The notes under the pieces were generated by a model. That model did not search any database. It saw only the letters and a list, made by a program, of their open reading frames with translations, and was not told the origin of the DNA. 64,000 nt of DNA from assembly GCF_027213945.1 (NCBI RefSeq), contig NZ_JAPWGW010000001.1:992001-1056000 (forward strand), in the 5' to 3' direction. This document shows, piece after piece, positions 25,158-37,631 of this stretch (position 1 is the stretch's first letter; each line of letters begins with the position of its first letter). The translations under genes and the position numbers were made by a program. Origin of the DNA: Henriciella marina. GTDB taxonomy: Bacteria > Pseudomonadota > Alphaproteobacteria > Caulobacterales > Hyphomonadaceae.

Positions 25158-25912
25158 TGCCCGATACGCTGCTCGCATCTGGACAGGCCGTCTACTGGAT
25201 CGGCGCTGTCATGCTGATCATGGCGCGGGTGGGGTTCATCATCTACTTCATGCCGGGCGTTGGCGAGCAGGCCGTTCCTGTTCGCGTGCGGGCGATGATC
25301 ATCCTCGTCTTCGCCATCTCACTGGCCGCCAGCGGCGTGGTGGAGCTCCCGGTTCTTTCAGGCCTCGGTGAGTTCTTCCGGTATCTGGCGCTGGAGGCAA
25401 CGATCGGCCTCTTCTTCGGCCTGCTCCTGCGCCTCGCAATCTGGATGCTGTCGATCACGGGCACAATCATCGCGCAGGTGATCGGCCTTGCTCAGATGCT
25501 GGGTATTGCACTGGAGACCGAAGCCCAGACCATCACGGCGAACGCCCTCGCCATGGCGGGCGCGGCCCTCCTGCTCAGCATGGACTATCATGTGAGCGTC
25601 TTCGCGCGGGTGGTGACGCTATACGGTGATATCCCAGCCGGCGCTCTGGGACTGATCGATCCGATGTTCTTCGTCATGCGCGGCTTCGAAGCGTTCGGCA
25701 TCGCCATCATGCTTGCCTGGCCGTTCGTCGCGGTGAACCTGCTCTACAACATCTGCCTTGGCTTCATAAACAAGGCCCTTCCTTCGCTCATGGTCGCCTT
25801 TGTCGGCGCACCATTCATGATTGGCGCTGGCATCATGCTGCTCGCCTTCTCAATCACAACAATGCTGTTGGTATGGGGCGACCGTGTCCCGTCCATCATC
25901 GGCTGGCTATAG
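25157..25912 (+). CDS. fliR: Flagellar export gate protein FliR
   Basis: FliR is an integral membrane subunit of the export gate. The 251-residue product has several hydrophobic segments and the conserved 'MARVGFIIYFMPGVGEQAVP' N-terminal and 'TIGLFFGLLLRLAIWMLSIT' middle motifs. The GTG start overlaps the flhA stop. flhB follows 12 bases later. Confidence 0.95.
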   Translation: MPDTLLASGQAVYWIGAVMLIMARVGFIIYFMPGVGEQAVPVRVRAMIILVFAISLAASGVVELPVLSGLGEFFRYLALEATIGLFFGLLLRLAIWMLSITGTIIAQVIGLAQMLGIALETEAQTITANALAMAGAALLLSMDYHVSVFARVVTLYGDIPAGALGLIDPMFFVMRGFEAFGIAIMLAWPFVAVNLLYNICLGFINKALPSLMVAFVGAPFMIGAGIMLLAFSITTMLLVWGDRVPSIIGWL

Positions 25913-25924
25913 GGGGACTGCCGG

Positions 25925-27001
25925 ATGGCTGAAGACCAGAATAGCGGTGGCGGCGAGAAGGAATTCGAGGCCACAGAGCAGAAGAAACGCCAGGCCCGAA
26001 AAGAAGGTAATGTCGCCCAGTCGAAAGAGGCGACCAGTTTCTCTCTCATGCTGGGCATGGTCATCGCGTCTGCCGTTTTCGGCACCGTGCTTGCCGGCGG
26101 AATCTTCAACGACTTCTCGGCCATGTTCTATCACGCCGACAGCTATGCACAGGACATCTTCGCCGGTACCGGCGCGCAGTCGCGCCGCTGGCTGACAAGC
26201 GTCCTCATGCAGATACTGCCGCTCTTCGGCATTCTGGTCGTGCTGGTGCTGGCAACGATAATCGTCCAGGGTGCTGTGGCCTTCTCGACCAAGTCGATCA
26301 AGCCGGACATGAACAAGCTCAACCCGGCTGAAAACCTTAAGAAGAAGTACGGTCCGAAGGGCCTCATCGATTTTGGCAAGGACACTGCCAAGATGTTGTT
26401 TGCGGGGCTTCTGGCCTCGCTGTTTCTCTATCATTTCGTCGAAAACTATTACGCCAGTAGCGCGGTCCAGTTGTCGCAATTCTTTGAGTTCACCTTCAGC
26501 CAGGTGACGGCGATCATCATTATCTTCTGCGTCTTCCAGTTCGCGCTCGGTGGCGCCGACTTCTTCATCCAGCGCCAGCTTCACGCCAACAAGCTGAAGA
26601 TGACCCGCCAGGAACTGAAGGATGAGATGAAGCGCAGCGAAGGCGACCCGCACCTAAAACAGCAGCGCCGCGAGAAGGGCCAGAAGATCTCCAAGGGCCA
26701 GATGCTGCAGAATGTGAAGGACGCCACGGTCGTCATGGTCAACCCGGAGCACTACGCCGTCGCCCTGAAATGGGAGCCCGATAGCGACCGCGCACCTATC
26801 GTCGTCGCCAAGGGTGTTGACCATATGGCCGCCCGCATCCGTGAAGTGGCGCATGCCCATGACGTGCCGATCCACCGCGACCCGCCTGCGACCCGCTCCA
26901 TCTACCGCCTCGTGGAGATAGACGAGGAAATTCACACCGAGCACTTCGCTGCTGTGGCTGCGGCTATCAGCTTCGTCGATCGCCTGCGTCAGCATCTCTA
27001 G
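25925..27001 (+). CDS. flhB: Flagellar export switch protein FlhB (NPEH variant)
   Basis: FlhB controls the switch from rod/hook to filament export by autocleavage. The 358-residue protein has four membrane segments, the N-terminal 'EFEATEQKKRQARKEGNVAQ' and the conserved 'MTRQELKDEMKRSEGDP' linker. The autocleavage motif, normally Asn-Pro-Thr-His, reads Asn-Pro-Glu-His (residues 273-276, bases 26741-26752). Asn and Pro, the chemically important pair, are kept. It is followed by the fliJ-like gene. Confidence 0.95.
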   Translation: MAEDQNSGGGEKEFEATEQKKRQARKEGNVAQSKEATSFSLMLGMVIASAVFGTVLAGGIFNDFSAMFYHADSYAQDIFAGTGAQSRRWLTSVLMQILPLFGILVVLVLATIIVQGAVAFSTKSIKPDMNKLNPAENLKKKYGPKGLIDFGKDTAKMLFAGLLASLFLYHFVENYYASSAVQLSQFFEFTFSQVTAIIIIFCVFQFALGGADFFIQRQLHANKLKMTRQELKDEMKRSEGDPHLKQQRREKGQKISKGQMLQNVKDATVVMVNPEHYAVALKWEPDSDRAPIVVAKGVDHMAARIREVAHAHDVPIHRDPPATRSIYRLVEIDEEIHTEHFAAVAAAISFVDRLRQHL

Positions 27002-27014
27002 GGGAGGGACGCGG

Positions 27015-27362
27015 ATGAAGCAGATGAAGAAGAAAACGGCGGCCGACCTGAAGAAACTGGTCGGGCTGAAGCGCCAGCGGGCCGAACAGGACATGGCCGA
27101 AGCGCAGTTCGAGCTTGAGCGAGCGCAGAGTGACCTCGCCGCGATGCGCGCCGCCCTACAGGTCCCAGCCGAGCCGATGGACTTCGCAGCGGTCAGCCTC
27201 GCCGAGCGGAATGGAAGTTCGCGTCGCCTGGTCGAACAGCTTCGTGCGCAGGAAGCGCTTGTTTCGGAACGCCGCACCGCGCTCGCCGAAGCCACGGACC
27301 GGCTCCGCCTCGCTTTCGGCTCACAACAGGTTCTTGAGCGATCCCTGCGCCCGGGCTGTTAG
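27015..27362 (+). CDS. FliJ-like coiled-coil flagellar protein (tentative)
   Basis: This 115-residue Lys/Glu/Arg/Ala-rich protein is a predicted two-helix coiled coil ('LVGLKRQRAEQDMAEAQFEL', 'SRRLVEQLRAQEALVSERRT'), the shape of FliJ, the ATPase-export stalk of the FliI complex. It follows flhB by 13 bases with a GGGAGGG site and closes the operon. FliJ proteins are poorly conserved, so this is inferred from fold and context. Another small coiled-coil export chaperone is possible. Confidence 0.5.
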   Translation: MKQMKKKTAADLKKLVGLKRQRAEQDMAEAQFELERAQSDLAAMRAALQVPAEPMDFAAVSLAERNGSSRRLVEQLRAQEALVSERRTALAEATDRLRLAFGSQQVLERSLRPGC

Positions 27363-27380
27363 GCGCGATACACATGGCTT

Positions 27381-27424
27381 GCCTTTCGTCGCATGGACAA
27401 TCATGTCACGGCATGATGAAAGGC
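27381..27424 (+). terminator. Possible terminator hairpin after the flagellar operon
   Basis: GCCTTTC (27381-27387) pairs with GAAAGGC (27418-27424), with inner CATG repeats that can extend the stem. It sits just after the last flagellar gene. There is no T-tract, so evidence is weak. Confidence 0.3.
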
Positions 27425-27467
27425 GCAGATCATATCAAACAGGCTGCGGAATAGAGGTTCAGCGCTC

Positions 27468-28472
27468 ATGTCGACAGGTCTTGTTACTCTTTTTGGTGGC
27501 TCCGGCTTTATCGGTCACTATGCGGCCCGCGCCCTTGTCGAGGCGGGCTACCGCGTCCGCATCGCGGTGCGCCGTCCGCATCTTGCTGGTGACGTCCGTC
27601 TCGCGGGTCCTCCGGGCTGGGTCGACATCGCGCAGGCCAACGTCCGCAACCGCCTCTCGGTCGAGCGCGCCATTGAAGGGGCCGACGCTGTCGTAAACCT
27701 CGTTGGCATCCTTTACGAAAAGGGGCAGCAGAGCTTTGAGTCCGCCCAGCTTGGCGGCGCGCAGACCGTGGCTGAATGCGCAGCCGCCGCAGGCATCAAG
27801 CGCTTTGTCCAGATGTCCGCGATTGGTGCAGATGAGAACTCAGAGTCTGACTACGCCCGCACTAAGGCCCTGGCTGAACAGGCTGTCCGAAACGCTATTC
27901 CCGAAGCCGTTATCCTGCGACCATCCATCGTGTTCGGGCCGGAAGACGACTTTTTCAACAAGTTCGCGGGCATGGCGGCCCACCCGGTTTCAAACATCGC
28001 GCCCTTCCTGCCAGCGATTGGCGGCGGCAAGACAAAGCTTCAGCCCGTCTATGCGGGCGACGTCGCCGAAGCTATCGCCGCAGCTGTGAGCCACGACGAT
28101 GTTCAGGGCAAGACCTATGAACTCGGCGGCCCAAGCATCTATACCTTCAATGAGCTTTACGACTTCATCGGCGAGACGATCGACCGAAAGCGCTATGCGC
28201 TGCCGCTGCCATACTTCGTTGCCAAGCCGATGGGCCTGACCTTTGGCGCAATCTGGAAGATCCCGTTCCTGCCGCTGCACACGGTTCTCGGCCCACCACC
28301 GATCACGGGTGACCAGGTCGATATGCTGAAGACGGATAATGTCGTCGCAGAGGATGCGCTGACGTTAAAAGACCTTGGCGTGGACGAGATTGAAAGCATC
28401 GAAGCGATCGTGCCGAGCTATCTGTGGCGCTATCGTGCCTATGGTGAATTCCACCAGAAGGGCGAAGCGTAA
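27468..28472 (+). CDS. NDUFA9-family NAD(P)-binding protein (complex I-associated, atypical SDR)
   Basis: The 334-residue protein is an atypical short-chain dehydrogenase. The N-terminal nucleotide-binding motif is 'FGGSGFIGHYAARALVEAG' (about residues 8-26). 'VVNLVGILYEKGQQSFESAQ' and 'DENSESDYARTKALAEQAVR' are typical of the bacterial homologues of the mitochondrial complex I subunit NDUFA9. Such homologues are common in alphaproteobacteria. The nuo genes are not in the window. It may act in quinone or NAD(P)H metabolism, or in complex I assembly. Confidence 0.8.
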   Translation: MSTGLVTLFGGSGFIGHYAARALVEAGYRVRIAVRRPHLAGDVRLAGPPGWVDIAQANVRNRLSVERAIEGADAVVNLVGILYEKGQQSFESAQLGGAQTVAECAAAAGIKRFVQMSAIGADENSESDYARTKALAEQAVRNAIPEAVILRPSIVFGPEDDFFNKFAGMAAHPVSNIAPFLPAIGGGKTKLQPVYAGDVAEAIAAAVSHDDVQGKTYELGGPSIYTFNELYDFIGETIDRKRYALPLPYFVAKPMGLTFGAIWKIPFLPLHTVLGPPPITGDQVDMLKTDNVVAEDALTLKDLGVDEIESIEAIVPSYLWRYRAYGEFHQKGEA

Positions 28473-28484
28473 GTCGCTTCGCCC
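28460..28484. terminator. Perfect 10-bp hairpin with the stop codon in its loop
   Basis: GGGCGAAGCG (28460-28469) pairs perfectly with CGCTTCGCCC (28475-28484); the loop TAAGT contains the TAA stop of the NDUFA9-like gene. ATTCTT follows. It lies before the end of the convergent RHH-TonB gene. Confidence 0.6.
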
Positions 28485-28500
28485 ATTCTTGGGTCCAATC

Positions 28501-29097
28501 CTAATTCGGCGATTTGGGGCCTGAAATCTCTTCGATTCCCGGCTCTATCCGATACTCAATCGGATAAACGATGCCTGTCATCCGTACCGGTTCGCCATCG
28601 ACGATCTTCGGTTCAAAGCGCAGAGACCGGATCGCCTTGCGTGTGACTTCTACGAAGCCGGGATGTGTGCAATCCACCTCAATACCGGTTTCGACAAACC
28701 CTTCTTCTGAAACATTGAAAGTCGACTTGCAGTTGGCGCTTACACCCTGCTGACTAAGCTCGATCGGATATGACGGTGTTGGTGGAGCAATTGGCTGAAC
28801 GTCGGTGTCAGCGATGCTCGGAAGGGCAAGGCTGACAAAGCCGACAATTGCCGTCGCGGCTGCTGCGAGACCGCCTGTGGTTTTCAATGGATTGCTGATG
28901 AGGGTCATGGAGAGGTCCTTTGCGATACGTTTGGCTTTCATCTGCCGCGAGCGTCGCAGATAGGCGTCAATGAAAGTGCGCACCGCATGGCTTGCCGTTA
29001 TTCCCTCTGCCTCGCAGGCGGCCTTGAAGGCTTCCTTCTTGGAATGAGGTAGACGGACTTCCAGTGTCTCTGATTTCTTTTCGCGGTGCTGCTTCAT
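28501..29097 (-). CDS. Ribbon-helix-helix / transmembrane / TonB-C-terminal fusion protein
   Basis: An unusual three-part protein of 198 residues. Residues about 8-48 ('SETLEVRLPHSKKEAFKAAC', 'GITASHAVRTFIDAYL') fit a ribbon-helix-helix DNA-binding domain. A membrane helix ('GLAAAATAIVGFVSLALPSI', about residues 74-94) follows. Residues about 105-185 fit a TonB C-terminal domain, with 'YPIELSQQGVSANCKSTFNV', 'RKAIRSLRFEPKIVDGEPV' and two Cys that may form a disulfide. No ExbB/ExbD partners are in the window. It could be a membrane-bound regulator that senses a periplasmic signal. It is downstream of uppP on the same strand and is preceded by dyad elements. Confidence 0.65.
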   Translation of the reverse strand: MKQHREKKSETLEVRLPHSKKEAFKAACEAEGITASHAVRTFIDAYLRRSRQMKAKRIAKDLSMTLISNPLKTTGGLAAAATAIVGFVSLALPSIADTDVQPIAPPTPSYPIELSQQGVSANCKSTFNVSEEGFVETGIEVDCTHPGFVEVTRKAIRSLRFEPKIVDGEPVRMTGIVYPIEYRIEPGIEEISGPKSPN

Positions 29098-29142
29098 CTA
29101 ATTCGGCCTGACTGTGCTTAGCGGCTGCTCCATGCTTCAAGG

Positions 29143-29157
29143 CTATCGCCCTGATAG
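29143..29157. promoter_or_regulatory. TATC-N5-GATA dyad upstream of the RHH-TonB gene
   Basis: CTATC-GCCCT-GATAG (29143-29157) shares the TATC-N5-GATA core with two dyads in the uppP-gltD region (30149-30167, 30225-30239). It lies 46 bases upstream of the RHH-TonB start. Confidence 0.35.
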
Positions 29158-29189
29158 AAACCACAAAGCCGTCCCGGCACCAGAGTTTT

Positions 29190-29203
29190 CGTGTCCGGAC
29201 ACG
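29190..29203. promoter_or_regulatory. Perfect 14-bp palindrome upstream of the RHH-TonB gene
   Basis: CGTGTCCGGACACG is a perfect palindrome located 93-106 bases upstream of the start of the RHH-TonB gene and 35 bases after the uppP stop. It may be an operator, possibly for the RHH protein itself. Confidence 0.4.
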
Positions 29204-29237
29204 CATTTGGCGGTGGCGGAGAGCGAGATTTTGCCGG

Positions 29238-30074
29238 TCAGAGGCCGATCAACGGGATGGCTGTCAGAATGGCGATGCCGAGCAACACACGGTAGATCAC
29301 GAAGGGCAGAAAGCTCATCCTGTTGAGGAGCGCCATGAGCGCCCAGATCGATGCAAAAGCCGTCACGAAGCTGAGCCCCGCCACGATAAGGCCATCAGAC
29401 AGCGGCACCGTGACTTCGCCTGCATCGGCGGTGGCGAGCTTCAGGCAGGCATAGCTGCCCGCGATCAGCAGGACCGGCGCACCGCAGAGCATACCGAAGC
29501 GGGCCGCCTCCGTCCGCGACAGGCCGAGGGCGCGCGCCGCTGTCATCGTGACGCCTGAACGGCTGACGCCCGGGATCATGGCCAGCGCCTGCGCAAGGCC
29601 GATCAGCACGCCGTCACGGAGCGTCATGTCGGCTTCGGTGCGGTGACGGGGGCCTTTCACGTCTGCCCACCACAGAAGCAGGCCAAAGACAATCGTCGTA
29701 CCGGCAATCACATAGGCGCTGCGCAGGACGTCGAGGCCGGGAACAAGCTCATGGGCCAGTCCGGCCAGAAGGGCAGGCGGCGTCGCCACGAGAATGAGGA
29801 GGGCAAGTTTGCCGCCATCCGTCAGGCGGCCATTCTCGCGGCCAATGCCGACGAGTTCGAAACTGCCCTTCACGACGCGGCCAGTATCTCTCCAGAAAAA
29901 CGCAAACAGCGCGAACAGCGTGCCGAGATGGGCCATGGCGTTCACCATCAACTCGTCTTCGCCCGAGACGCCGAAGATGTTCGCGGTCAGAAGGACATGC
30001 GCAGACGATGAGATCGGAAGCCATTCCGATATACCCTGCACGATAGAAATGATGACAAGCTGGAGAAGCGACAT
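29238..30074 (-). CDS. uppP: Undecaprenyl-diphosphatase UppP (BacA)
   Basis: UppP dephosphorylates undecaprenyl pyrophosphate to recycle the cell-wall lipid carrier. The hallmark motifs are present: 'GISEWLPISSSAH' near residue 14 and 'IPGVSRSGVTM' near residue 160. Multiple membrane helices are evident. I choose the internal ATG at 30074 (MSLLQLVIISIVQ...), because family members start here and the 46 residues encoded upstream are hydrophilic and unrelated. About 278 residues, normal. It is divergent from gltD. Confidence 0.94.
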   Translation of the reverse strand: MSLLQLVIISIVQGISEWLPISSSAHVLLTANIFGVSGEDELMVNAMAHLGTLFALFAFFWRDTGRVVKGSFELVGIGRENGRLTDGGKLALLILVATPPALLAGLAHELVPGLDVLRSAYVIAGTTIVFGLLLWWADVKGPRHRTEADMTLRDGVLIGLAQALAMIPGVSRSGVTMTAARALGLSRTEAARFGMLCGAPVLLIAGSYACLKLATADAGEVTVPLSDGLIVAGLSFVTAFASIWALMALLNRMSFLPFVIYRVLLGIAILTAIPLIGL

Positions 30075-30148
30075 AGTTCCAGTTCCGGCGGTATGTTCAA
30101 CGCTCAACCCTATGTCACGCTTCGGGCGCGAAAGCACCCGCGCAAAAT

Positions 30149-30167
30149 GCATATCGAAATGATATGC
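30149..30167. promoter_or_regulatory. Dyad GCATATC-N5-GATATGC in the uppP-gltD intergenic region
   Basis: GCATATC-GAAAT-GATATGC has perfect 7-base arms. The same ATATC-N5-GATAT core recurs at 30225-30239, with starts 74 bases apart (about seven helical turns). Confidence 0.5.
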
Positions 30168-30176
30168 GTTAAATTT

Positions 30177-30195
30177 GCCAAACTCGGATTTTGGC
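30177..30195. promoter_or_regulatory. Dyad GCCAAA-N7-TTTGGC in the uppP-gltD intergenic region
   Basis: GCCAAA (30177-30182) and TTTGGC (30190-30195) are 6-base arms 7 apart, lying between the two ATATC-N5-GATAT dyads. It may be another operator half pair. Confidence 0.35.
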
Positions 30196-30224
30196 GCTAT
30201 ATTGTTGACCAAATCAGATAAAAT

Positions 30225-30239
30225 ATATCACTACGATAT
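30225..30239. promoter_or_regulatory. Second ATATC-N5-GATAT dyad before gltD
   Basis: ATATC-ACTAC-GATAT repeats the core of 30149-30167. A TTGACC hexamer (30205-30210) lies just upstream, so this dyad would overlap the -10 area of a rightward gltD promoter. Confidence 0.5.
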
Positions 30240-30316
30240 GTGGTGAATGAATCTGCCTTGCAAAGCTGCTGAAAAGCGCCGATAGGGCACAAACTTGCAC
30301 GAGAAGGATGGGCGCC

Positions 30317-31771
30317 ATGGCCAGCCGCATGCTGAAATTCACGTCGATCAACCCGACCATGCCTCAAAAACGCGCGGCCGAAGCGCGCCGCAGCGACTTT
30401 CAGGAAATCTATGGCGACTACGCCCAGACGGTCGCCGAAGATCAGGCCGCCCGTTGTTCGCAATGTGGCGTGCCGTTCTGTCAGCAGGGGTGCCCCCTCT
30501 CGAACAACATCCCGGACTGGCTGAAACTCGCTGCCGAGGACCGGATGGAAGAGGCCTATCAGGTCTCGTCTGCCACCAATAACATGCCCGAAATTTGCGG
30601 ACGTATCTGCCCGCAGGACCGCCTCTGCGAAGGTATCTGTACTGTCGAGCAGTCCGGCCACGGCACGGTCACCATCGGTGCGATGGAACGCTATATCACC
30701 GACAATGCGTGGGAGCAGGGCTATGTGACCCCGATCAAGCCCCCGCGCGAGCGCGAACAGTCTGCCGGTATCATTGGCGCAGGTCCGGGCGGCCTCGCCG
30801 CCGCAGAACAGCTTCGCCGAAAGGGCTATCAGGTCACTGTCTACGATCGCTACGACCGCGGCGGCGGCCTACTCGTCTATGGCATTCCGGGCTTCAAGCT
30901 CGAGAAGCATATCGTTGAGCGCCGCATCAAACGTCTTGAGGAAAGCGGCGTCCGATTTGAATTCAACGCCTCCATCGGCGAGACCCACAAGCTGTCAGAC
31001 CTTCGCGATGAACATGACACGCTGCTGATCGCGACCGGCGTATACAAGGCGCGCGACCTGATGGTGCCGGGCGCAGGCTGCGAAGGCGTCCATAAGGCGC
31101 TCGACTTCCTGACGACTTCCAACCGCAAGGGGCTCGGCGATGACGTGCCTGAGTTCGAGAACGGCACGCTCGACGCAAAAGGCCGCAAAGTCGTCGTCAT
31201 TGGTGGCGGTGACACGGCCATGGACTGCGTGCGCACCGCCATCCGTCAGGGCGCGACATCTGTTTCCTGTCTCTATCGCCGTGACCGCGCCAACATGCCG
31301 GGCTCACAGCGCGAAGTCGCAAACGCTGAGGAAGAAGGTGTCGTCTTTGAGTGGCTCGCGTCTCCCGAAGCGCTGATCGACGATGATGGCGGCAAGCTCA
31401 AAGCTGTGCGCGCTGCACGCATGAAGCTTGGTGCGCCAGACCCGTCGGGGCGCCAGTCTCCGGAAAAGACAGGCGAGACCTTCGATATCGAAGCCGACAT
31501 GGTCATAAAGGCGCTTGGCTTTGATCCTGAAGACCTGCCACACCTGTTCAATGAACCGGCGCTCACCGTGAACCGCTGGGGCGCGATCAAGGTGGATTTC
31601 GCCACGCTCGAAACGAGCCTTCCGGGTGTGTTCGCCGCAGGCGACATCGTTCGCGGTGCCTCGCTCGTCGTCTGGGCGATCAAGGATGGACGCGACGCAG
31701 CCGAGAGCATGCACAAGCGTATGAAACAGATGGCCCGCACGGCCTCCGCTGCTCCCGTCGCCGCTGAATAG
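30317..31771 (+). CDS. gltD: Glutamate synthase (NADPH) small subunit GltD
   Basis: GltD supplies electrons from NADPH to GltB through FAD and iron-sulfur clusters. The N-terminal Cys-rich region ('CSQCGVPFCQQGCPL', 'CGRICPQDRLCEGICT') binds the [4Fe-4S] clusters. 'GAGPGGLAAAEQLRRKGYQV' is the FAD Rossmann motif near residue 150, and 'VVIGGGDTAMDCVRTAIRQG' is the NADPH site. The start at 30317 is preferred to the ATG nine bases upstream because GAGAAGG lies directly before that ATG and nine bases before this one. About 484 residues. gltB follows, the reverse of the enterobacterial order. Confidence 0.94.
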   Translation: MASRMLKFTSINPTMPQKRAAEARRSDFQEIYGDYAQTVAEDQAARCSQCGVPFCQQGCPLSNNIPDWLKLAAEDRMEEAYQVSSATNNMPEICGRICPQDRLCEGICTVEQSGHGTVTIGAMERYITDNAWEQGYVTPIKPPREREQSAGIIGAGPGGLAAAEQLRRKGYQVTVYDRYDRGGGLLVYGIPGFKLEKHIVERRIKRLEESGVRFEFNASIGETHKLSDLRDEHDTLLIATGVYKARDLMVPGAGCEGVHKALDFLTTSNRKGLGDDVPEFENGTLDAKGRKVVVIGGGDTAMDCVRTAIRQGATSVSCLYRRDRANMPGSQREVANAEEEGVVFEWLASPEALIDDDGGKLKAVRAARMKLGAPDPSGRQSPEKTGETFDIEADMVIKALGFDPEDLPHLFNEPALTVNRWGAIKVDFATLETSLPGVFAAGDIVRGASLVVWAIKDGRDAAESMHKRMKQMARTASAAPVAAE

Positions 31772-31821
31772 ACCGGCCTGACCGACAGCGCTTCAAGACA
31801 AACCCTTCCAGGGATACCGAC

Positions 31822-36351
<4,530 letters not shown>

Positions 36352-36464
36352 GACCTGCCTTTTGCAGTGAATCAGGTGCGCGCGCAGGGCAGGTCTTGCG
36401 CAGCGTGTGCACCGCGCCCACCTGTCCCGCAATGCCAGACAGAGAAACCAGTTGATCGCCTGAC

Positions 36465-37631
36465 ATGAGTAAACAGGATTATTACGAAGTATTGGGCGTC
36501 TCCAAAGACGTCGACGCCAAGGCGCTTAAAAGCGCCTATCGCAAGCTTGCGCTGAAATACCACCCTGACCAGAACCCCGGCGACGATGCTGCCGAGGCGA
36601 AGTTCAAGGAAGTTGGCGAAGCGTATGCCATTCTTTCCGACCCGGAAAAACGCGCGGCCTATGACCGTTTTGGTCATGCAGCCTTTGAAGGCGGCGGTGC
36701 AGGCCCTGGAGGCGGCAACCCGTTCGGTCAGGGCGATCCTGGCGATATTTTCGAGAACATCTTCAGCCAGGTGTTCGGTGGCGGTTTTGGTGGCGGCGGC
36801 CGGCGTCGTAATGGTCCGGCGCGCGGCAATGATCTTCGTTACGATCTGGAGATTGCTCTCGAGGACGCGTTTACTGGCAAGGACACCGAGATAACCCTGC
36901 CGACAGCGGTCGATTGTGACACCTGCGATGGCAGCGGTGCAGAGCCTGGCACCAGCCCTGAAACCTGTCCGACCTGCCAAGGTGCGGGCCGCGTGCGCGC
37001 TCAGCAGGGTTTCTTCACGATGGAGCGTACTTGCGCGCGCTGCTCTGGCCGCGGCAAGGTCATCCCGCACCCATGCAAAACCTGCGGCGGTGCTGGTCAG
37101 GTGCGCGAAGATCGCACCCTTCAGGTCAAGATTCCAGCAGGCGTCGAAAGCGGCATGCGGATCCGTCTGGCGGGCGAGGGCGAGCCCGGCATGAATGGCG
37201 GGCCAAAGGGTGACCTCTACATTTTCATAGACGTTTCAGAGCACGACATCTTCGAGCGCGATGGTCCGAACCTCTACTGCCCGGCACCTGTTCCGATGGT
37301 GACAGCGGCCCTTGGCGGCGAGATCGAGATCCCGACCATAGATGGTGGCCGCGCCCGTGTGACCGTGCCGGAAGGCGCGCAGACTGGCCGCAAGCTTCGC
37401 CTTCGCGGCAAAGGCATGCCGTCGCTTCGTGGATCCGGTCATGGCGGCGACCTCTTCGTCGAGATGATCGTCGAAACCCCGCGCAATCTTTCTGCGCGCC
37501 AGAAAGAGCTGCTGCGAGAGTTCTGCGAATGCTCAGGCGCCGACTGTAATCCGGAAAGCGAAGGCTTTCTCGGCCGCGTCAAGAAGTTCTGGGATGGGAT
37601 GACCGGCGAAGACGGCCAGCGCCCGAACTAG
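36465..37631 (+). CDS. dnaJ: Co-chaperone DnaJ
   Basis: DnaJ stimulates DnaK ATPase and binds unfolded clients. The 388 residues show the J domain with HPD at 33-35, a Gly/Phe-rich region (about 72-110), four zinc-finger CxxCxGxG motifs ([32 protein letters not shown]) and the C-terminal client-binding domain. Type I DnaJ. The usual upstream dnaK is absent; gltB lies on that side. Its last four bases overlap the end of the convergent hydrolase gene. Confidence 0.97.
   Translation: MSKQDYYEVLGVSKDVDAKALKSAYRKLALKYHPDQNPGDDAAEAKFKEVGEAYAILSDPEKRAAYDRFGHAAFEGGGAGPGGGNPFGQGDPGDIFENIFSQVFGGGFGGGGRRRNGPARGNDLRYDLEIALEDAFTGKDTEITLPTAVDCDTCDGSGAEPGTSPETCPTCQGAGRVRAQQGFFTMERTCARCSGRGKVIPHPCKTCGGAGQVREDRTLQVKIPAGVESGMRIRLAGEGEPGMNGGPKGDLYIFIDVSEHDIFERDGPNLYCPAPVPMVTAALGGEIEIPTIDGGRARVTVPEGAQTGRKLRLRGKGMPSLRGSGHGGDLFVEMIVETPRNLSARQKELLREFCECSGADCNPESEGFLGRVKKFWDGMTGEDGQRPN

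Noticed and set aside
23922-25178. 418-codon open frame on the minus strand across flhA
   Set aside because: The frame is the antisense of a strongly conserved gene (flhA). Its translation has no recognisable domain or signal, and GC-rich codon use commonly leaves such long antisense frames open.
36352-36395. Hairpin GACCTGCC/GGCAGGTC after gltB
   Set aside because: The loop is about 28 bases and there is no T-tract; it may be chance.
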